DNA of 64,000 nucleotides. Origin: Streptococcus infantis ATCC 700779. GTDB taxonomy: Bacteria > Bacillota > Bacilli > Lactobacillales > Streptococcaceae. The position numbers and the translations under genes were made by a program. The notes under the pieces were generated by a model. The model was not told where the DNA came from. It saw only the letters and a program-made list of their open reading frames with translations, and did no database searches. The stretch spans positions 1,583,913-1,647,912 of the forward strand of contig NZ_GL732439.1 of assembly GCF_000187465.1 (NCBI RefSeq). Direction: 5' to 3'. This document shows positions 59,723-64,000 of the stretch, one piece after another; position 1 is the first letter of the stretch; every line of letters starts with the position of its first letter.

Positions 59723-61426
59723 TTATTTTTTACCAGATTGTTCCATATTCCAGAAATCTGTAACGGCACCACGTGATGCAGAAGATACGGTATGGGCATA
59801 CTTACCAAGGACACCACGGCTATAGAGTGGTGGCAAGGTTGTTTCTGCCTTGCGTTTTTCAAGTTCTTCATCAGAAACGGCCATGGAAATTTCTTTGGTA
59901 TCTTGGTCAACCGTAACGATATCCCCTGTACGGAGATAGGCAATTGGTCCACCATCCTGAGCTTCAGGAGCGATATGTCCAACAACCAATCCATAAGTAC
60001 CACCAGAGAAGCGTCCGTCTGTCAAGAGGGCGACTTTGTCTCCTTGACCTTTACCAACGATCATTGATGAAAGTGATAGCATTTCAGGCATACCAGGACC
60101 ACCCTTAGGTCCAACGAAACGAACAACGACAACGTCGCCATCAACGATTTCATCTGACAAGACAGCTTGGATAGCATCTTCTTCTGAGTCAAAGACCTTA
60201 GCTGGACCAACGTGACGACGCACTTTAACACCTGACACCTTGGCAACTGCACCGTCAGGAGCAAGATTACCGTTCAAGATGATAAGCGGGCCGTCCGCAC
60301 GTTTAGGATTTTCAAGTGGCATGATGACTTTTTGACCTGGAGTAAGATCTGCAAAGTCAGCCAAGTTTTCAGCGACAGTCTTACCAGTACATGTGATACG
60401 GTCTCCATGAAGGAATCCATTCGCCAACAAGTACTTCATAACTGCAGGCACACCACCAACTTCGTAGAGGTCTTGGAAGACATACTGACCAGAAGGTTTC
60501 AAGTCAGCCAAGTGAGGCACACGTTCTTGGATAGTATTAAAGTCCTCAAGTGACAAGTCAACATTAGCTGCGTGGGCAATAGCAAGCAAGTGAAGAGTGG
60601 CATTTGTAGAGCCACCTAGAGCCATAGTCACTGTAATGGCATCTTCAAAGGCTTCGCGAGTCAAGATGTCTGAAGGTTTGATCCCAAGTTCAAGCATTTT
60701 GACAACTGCACGACCGGCTGCTTCGATGTCTTCTTTCTTATCAGCAGATTCAGCTGGGTGAGAAGAAGAACCTGGCAAACTCATCCCCAAAACTTCGATA
60801 GCAGTAGCCATGGTATTAGCTGTATACATACCACCACAACCACCAGGGCCAGGGCAGGCATTACATTCCAGACGTTTCACGTCCTCAGCAGTCATATCGC
60901 CGTGATTCCACTTACCAATTCCTTCAAATACAGAAACCAAGTCGATGTCTTTGCCATCCAATTTTCCAGGGGCGATAGTACCACCGTAAGCGAAAATAGC
61001 TGGGATATCCATATTGGCAATGGCAATCATAGAACCAGGCATGTTCTTGTCACAACCACCGATAGCCACAAAGGCATCGACGTTATGACCACCCATAGCA
61101 GCCTCGATTGAGTCCGCGATGATATCACGAGACGTTAGGGAGAAGCGCATCCCAGGCGTTCCCATGGCAATACCGTCGGCTACGGTAATGGTCCCAAACT
61201 GCACAGGCCAAGCACCAGCAGATTTAACACCTTCTTTAGCCAATTTCCCAAAGTCATGCAAGTGAATATTACACGGTGTGTTTTCTGCCCAAGTCGAAAT
61301 GACCCCAACAATCGGTGTTTCAAAGTCCTTATCTGTCATACCAGTCGCACGAAGCATGGCACGGTTAGGTGATTTTACCATGCTGTCATAGATGCTGCTG
61401 CGGTGACGTTTATCTAATTCTGTCAT
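59723..61426 (-). CDS. ilvD: Dihydroxy-acid dehydratase
   Basis: Cytoplasmic Fe-S enzyme of 567 residues in valine, isoleucine and leucine synthesis, turning dihydroxy-acids into 2-keto acids. Cluster-binding Cys lie in [13 protein letters not shown] and [18 protein letters not shown]; the [15 protein letters not shown] active-site region is near the C-terminus. A minus-strand TATAAT at 61454-61459 with TGTTAT 17 bases upstream is the likely promoter, preceded by a CodY box. Monocistronic. Confidence 0.97.
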   Translation of the reverse strand: MTELDKRHRSSIYDSMVKSPNRAMLRATGMTDKDFETPIVGVISTWAENTPCNIHLHDFGKLAKEGVKSAGAWPVQFGTITVADGIAMGTPGMRFSLTSRDIIADSIEAAMGGHNVDAFVAIGGCDKNMPGSMIAIANMDIPAIFAYGGTIAPGKLDGKDIDLVSVFEGIGKWNHGDMTAEDVKRLECNACPGPGGCGGMYTANTMATAIEVLGMSLPGSSSHPAESADKKEDIEAAGRAVVKMLELGIKPSDILTREAFEDAITVTMALGGSTNATLHLLAIAHAANVDLSLEDFNTIQERVPHLADLKPSGQYVFQDLYEVGGVPAVMKYLLANGFLHGDRITCTGKTVAENLADFADLTPGQKVIMPLENPKRADGPLIILNGNLAPDGAVAKVSGVKVRRHVGPAKVFDSEEDAIQAVLSDEIVDGDVVVVRFVGPKGGPGMPEMLSLSSMIVGKGQGDKVALLTDGRFSGGTYGLVVGHIAPEAQDGGPIAYLRTGDIVTVDQDTKEISMAVSDEELEKRKAETTLPPLYSRGVLGKYAHTVSSASRGAVTDFWNMEQSGKK

Positions 61427-61496
61427 TTGTTCCCTCCCATTTCAGTTTGTTCCATTATAGCACAATTTTCACATGAATAACAGAAGAAAATTTTTA

Positions 61497-61511
61497 AATT
61501 TTCAGACAATT
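61497..61511. promoter_or_regulatory. CodY box upstream of ilvD
   Basis: AATTTTCAGACAATT matches the CodY consensus AATTTTCWGAAAATT at 14 of 15 positions. It lies about 14 bp upstream of the ilvD -35 on the minus strand. Branched-chain amino acid genes are the usual CodY targets. Confidence 0.72.
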
Positions 61512-61643
61512 CAGTAGTGTAAGATAAAAAAATACAACTTTTTTTGTCAAGTAACTTTACTTTACAAAAAAGTTTTGTTATACTGTTACAGTTGATGAAA
61601 ATCAAACCTAATTGAATTTATATCTTAAAAGGAGAAAAACGAA

Positions 61644-61826
61644 ATGGCAGTACCTGCACGTCGCACATCAAAAGCGAAGAAAAACAAACGTCGTACGCAC
61701 TACAAAGTAACAGCTCCATCTGTAAACTTTGACGAAGCAACTGGAGATTACTCACGTTCACACCGTGTATCACTTAAAGGATACTACAAAGGACGTAAGA
61801 TCGCTAAAGCTGCATCAGCTGAATAA
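61644..61826 (+). CDS. rpmF: 50S ribosomal protein L32
   Basis: Ribosomal protein of 60 residues. It begins [21 protein letters not shown] as in all L32 but has no Cys at all, so it is the zinc-independent (C-) form. AAGGAGAAAAAC precedes the ATG and an extended -10 (TGTTATACT) lies about 60 bp upstream. It is cotranscribed with rpmG, 15 bp downstream. Confidence 0.98.
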   Translation: MAVPARRTSKAKKNKRRTHYKVTAPSVNFDEATGDYSRSHRVSLKGYYKGRKIAKAASAE

Positions 61827-61841
61827 TAGAAGGGAGATACC

Positions 61842-61991
61842 ATGCGCGTAAATATTACACTTGAACACAAAGAATCTGGTGAACGCTTGTACCTTACTTC
61901 TAAAAACAAACGTAACACTCCAGACCGTCTTCAATTGAAGAAATACTCACCAAAACTTCGCAAACACGTTGTGTTTACAGAGGTGAAATAG
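61842..61991 (+). CDS. rpmG: 50S ribosomal protein L33
   Basis: Ribosomal protein of 49 residues, too short for many gene finders: [20 protein letters not shown] through the C-terminal KHVVFTEVK. It lacks the paired CxxC motifs of zinc-binding L33, so like L32 here it is a C- form. AGAAGGGAG precedes the ATG. The 3' end is followed by CACTAC repeats that may mark a former integration site. Confidence 0.96.
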
Positions 61992-61996
61992 GGATT

Positions 61997-62104
61997 CACT
62001 ACACGTCAATAGATGTGAGAAACCTTGATTTAAAGCGATTTTTGAAATTCTAAATTTCACTACATTGCAATATAAATCAACCGAATCACTACCTTTTTCA
62101 CTAC
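61997..62104 (+). repeat. Four direct repeats of CACTAC just past rpmG
   Basis: CACTAC occurs at 61997, 62058, 62087 and 62099, each preceded by T, and the last two form a 12-bp tandem CACTACCTTTTT unit. Short direct repeats of this kind next to a ribosomal protein gene resemble integrase arm-binding sites of an integrated element. No integrase gene is present. Confidence 0.5.
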
Positions 62105-62142
62105 CTTTTTTGAAATAAGAATAATGATTCGGATATATAAAA

Positions 62143-62176
62143 GAAGAGGAACTTTAGTATGAAGCTCCTCTTTTTT
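62143..62176 (+). terminator. Terminator after rpmF-rpmG
   Basis: Arms GAGGAACTT and AAGCTCCTC with one mismatch and a T run, about 150 bp after the rpmG stop. Confidence 0.8.
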
Positions 62177-62472
62177 ATTTGTTCTTTTACTTACAAATTG
62201 TGAGACCTGGTTTGAACAACTTTTGTTTAAATAAATCTCAAAAGCCTTTAATATCAGGCACTTTTAGACTTTTCTGAAAGCGTTATTTCATTCAATTTTA
62301 ACTAATTTCATCTGAATGGTGTGAATTTTAACCCTAAAATACACTAATTGAGCTAGAATTTTACAAAAAGTTCACACCATCTGGAAATATCATTCCCAAA
62401 TTATCTTTAACTCTTTTACATCGGTTTCTGATAAGACATGAATTATCCCTTCAAAATTTAGAGGGGATTTTT
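62177..62472. other. Gene-free AT-rich stretch with one hairpin
   Basis: No coding frame is supported here. The only structure I see is ATGGTGTGAA (62316-62325) and its exact reverse complement TTCACACCAT (62371-62380), with TTGAGCTAGAA in the loop. It resembles the second hairpin at 63191. The region could be remnants of a mobile element. Confidence 0.45.
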
Positions 62473-63157
62473 TCAACTCCTATATAAAGTTCTTATAATC
62501 GCATTTATGTATTTACGCTCTCCATTAGAATAATTTCTGAATACTTCTCCACTTCGAGTATATATTATCAGTTCATCATATGGTATAACCTCAAAGTCAT
62601 CAAAGGAGTTATTACATACAAAAGCAAAATCAACACTTTGTACACTAAATATTGTTGCTCTAATTTCAAGTTCGATTTCAAAATCTGATTTTTATGTAGA
62701 ATTGCAACAAGATTTTCCTTATCTTCTAAGGGTTTATAATTATTTTCTTGATTCACAACTGCCTTCATTTGGAAAATAGCTTCATCAATTCCAATACCAT
62801 ATAAATCAATATATAATAAATCTTTCATGATAACAGGTGGATTGCAATCATCAAGACGGATAGGAACAAATTTCAAGCCACTATTGACACTACTCATCAG
62901 AGCACTCTGCCATTCTCTAGCAACCATATTACTCCCAAGAGAATTTGTAGGCAGAAAATAGAAAAAAGTAGTATATTGCTCTAGACCCTCTTTCATTTTA
63001 CCTATGATACTATCACCAGGTTGCATTGATCATCTATCATAGAAAATATTATTTTACCAAATGTTATCTCAAGTTGCCTTGCAACCATATCCACTAATTG
63101 TTGGTCTGGTAATGTAAAATAAGTTGTGTAAACAATTGCGTATATTATAAAAACATC
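62473..63157 (-). pseudogene. TIR-domain protein gene, broken by frameshifts and a stop
   Basis: The minus strand encodes a TIR-like protein in pieces. The first (from about 63157) reads DVFIIYA and later DQQLVDMVARQLEITFGKIIF. A shift in a T run then leads into FYDR, a TGA where the family has Trp, and SMQPGDSIIGKMKEGLEQY. The longest open piece (63026-62568) includes PTNSLGSNMVAREWQSALM with the catalytic Glu region. After a second shift in an A run (near 62692) the frame continues as KSDFEIELEIRATIF to TGA at 62473. TIR proteins of this kind degrade NAD in phage defence; this copy cannot be made as one protein. Confidence 0.75.
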
Positions 63158-63190
63158 CAGAATAGTAACACTTTCTTAAAACATTTGATT

Positions 63191-63246
63191 AAAAAGCACC
63201 CTAACTTCTATGATTGAGCTAAAACTGTAGAAATTAGAGTGCTTTT
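63191..63246. other. Imperfect hairpin in the gap between the TIR ruin and CsbD
   Basis: AAAAGCAC-CTAA-TTCTA pairs with TAGAAATTAGAGTGCTTTT around a loop holding TTGAGCTAAAA. It could be a terminator or the end of a vanished mobile element. The remaining sequence 63247-63461 shows no gene that I can support. Confidence 0.5.
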
Positions 63247-63461
63247 ACTATTAGAAAGAATATGTACATGGAATTAAAAAGGAATTTAAATTCATCTAAA
63301 GAAAGTTGATTTTTCAACTGAATAATATTATAAGAATATCGAGTTGTAGTTATGTTGAAAGTAATCTTATAAGTGAGTAATTAGGAGTAGAATACGACAA
63401 CCTTATCTTTTTAGTAGAGTAGCTTAATATATTTTCTATGAAAAATCAATTGACTTTATAA

Positions 63462-63665
63462 CTATTTATCGTCTTTTTTTACCATATTTTTAACACCTTC
63501 GATTGCGCCTTCAACGGCTTCTTTTGTATCTTCTGCCACTTCTTTAGCTTTAGAAACTACTTTTTCTGCAGCCCCTTCTTTTTCTGTTTTCTTGTCGCCA
63601 GTCAATTTACCGACACCTTCTTTGATCGCACCTTTTGCTTGATTAAATTTTTCTTCTGTAGGCAT
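63462..63665 (-). CDS. CsbD family stress protein
   Basis: Small hydrophilic cytoplasmic protein of 67 residues. It matches the CsbD family start [23 protein letters not shown] and continues with an Ala/Glu/Lys-rich helix ([19 protein letters not shown]). CsbD-like proteins are induced by general stress; their molecular role is unknown. AGGTAAGAC-type sequence precedes the ATG. It lies 45 bp after the natural end of the Asp23/Gls24 gene, the usual partner. Confidence 0.9.
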   Translation of the reverse strand: MPTEEKFNQAKGAIKEGVGKLTGDKKTEKEGAAEKVVSKAKEVAEDTKEAVEGAIEGVKNMVKKDDK

Positions 63666-63710
63666 AGTCTTACCTCCATATTTTTATTTGTACGTTTTTA
63701 AATATCCAAA

Positions 63711-64000
63711 TCAATGAACACGTGGTTTTTCATTTGATGAAGAGTCAGTTACAGTTTCTACGCCTTCGTCAACTTTTCTTTAACTGCTGAGAATCCATTC
63801 CCCAAACCTGTTTTAACATTTTCAAACTGTTCAGATGCAAATTCACCTGTTGATTCAACTGCACCAGTTACACGATCTTGCAAGCTTACTGAATCTACTT
63901 CATGTTGTTCTTTCGTTTTAATATCGACAACATTCACGTTCACTTCAACAACTTCCAAATCTATTTGGCTTCTTCGGTTGGAAGTTTCATTCCTTTCCAG
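63711..64000 (-). pseudogene. Asp23/Gls24 envelope stress protein, C-terminal part, frameshifted
   Basis: The minus-strand frame entering from the window edge contains LEVVEVNVNVVDIKTKEQHE and DSVSLQDRVTG, characteristic of the Gls24/Asp23 C-terminal half. It stops early at 63758 after AVKEKLTKA. The next frame continues KVDEGVETVTDSSSNEKPR and a stop at 63711, the expected natural tail, so one A seems lost in an A run near 63775. Upstream of LEVVEV the reading is ERNETSNRRSQI, which does not look like the family, suggesting damage at that end too. The start lies outside the window. Confidence 0.7.

Noticed and set aside
62177..63461. Complete insertion sequence in the decayed region
   Set aside because: No transposase frame and no terminal inverted repeats with target duplication could be found; only two hairpins remain.

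Overview
The window is a low-GC Firmicute chromosome, and almost every recognisable gene points to a mitis-group Streptococcus (S. mitis/oralis type, close to but not identical with S. pneumoniae). The evidence is the manLMN-pepC pair, the uppS-cdsA-rseP-proS-bglA run, an OatA/Adr-type O-acetyltransferase beside tgt, an rpmF-rpmG pair without zinc-binding cysteines, CiaR-type TTTAAG-N5-TTTAAG boxes, and csRNA-like small RNA genes around ruvB. I saw no tRNA, rRNA, CRISPR array, complete insertion sequence or pneumococcal BOX element. The species call is inference from gene content and family knowledge.

Layout. 1-3095: the end of an ABC exporter/two-component operon (ATPase, permease, NarL-type kinase and regulator). 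3128-6397: a Nudix hydrolase facing a PLD-nuclease/SF2-helicase/DUF3427-type protein across a shared terminator. 6473-13608 (minus strand): a T-box operon of flavin reductase, GNAT, a 1006-residue SF1 helicase and valS; the leader's probable specifier is GUC (Val), so the helicase appears inserted between a valine sensor and valS. 13622-20432: an HhH protein, then the uppS-cdsA-rseP-proS-bglA envelope and translation cluster. 20506-29222 (minus strand): rhomboid, 5-FTHF cyclo-ligase, dapL, dapH, an EamA transporter, PBP1b with an Asn-rich tail, galU and gpsA. 29460-39244: leuS, two GNATs, an ABC transporter flanked by two near-identical csRNA genes, ruvB, a nucleotidyltransferase, a third csRNA, rsuA and pepC. 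39310-42067 (minus strand): manLMN, with overlapping cre and CiaR sites. 42388-52790: a GCS-like ligase, thrC, MATE (damaged 5' end), a HAD phosphatase, a LysM wall protein, a DUF975-type protein, tgt and oatA/adr. 52907-59613: a MIP18 protein, then a GT2 sugar transferase and two tandem YfhO-like GT-C proteins (a likely cell-surface glycosylation module). 59723-61991: ilvD (CodY box), rpmF, rpmG. 61992-64000: a decayed accessory region with CACTAC direct repeats, a broken TIR-domain gene, two related hairpins, CsbD and a frameshifted Asp23/Gls24 fragment.

Working together. Envelope synthesis dominates: undecaprenyl phosphate and phospholipid precursors, site-2 and rhomboid proteases, DAP/lysine, PBP1b, UDP-glucose, glycerol-3-phosphate, peptidoglycan O-acetylation, LysM hydrolase and YfhO glycosylation. 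Regulation visible in the sequence includes CiaR (three small RNAs plus manL), CodY (ilvD, thrC), CcpA (manL), a T-box (valS operon), a LytTR-type direct repeat (ABC transporter) and three genes with a -10 box exactly six bases before the ATG (probable leaderless mRNAs). The most unusual parts are the helicase inside the valine T-box operon, the Nudix/PLD-helicase pair, the csRNA-flanked ABC transporter and the TIR-gene ruin near rpmG.
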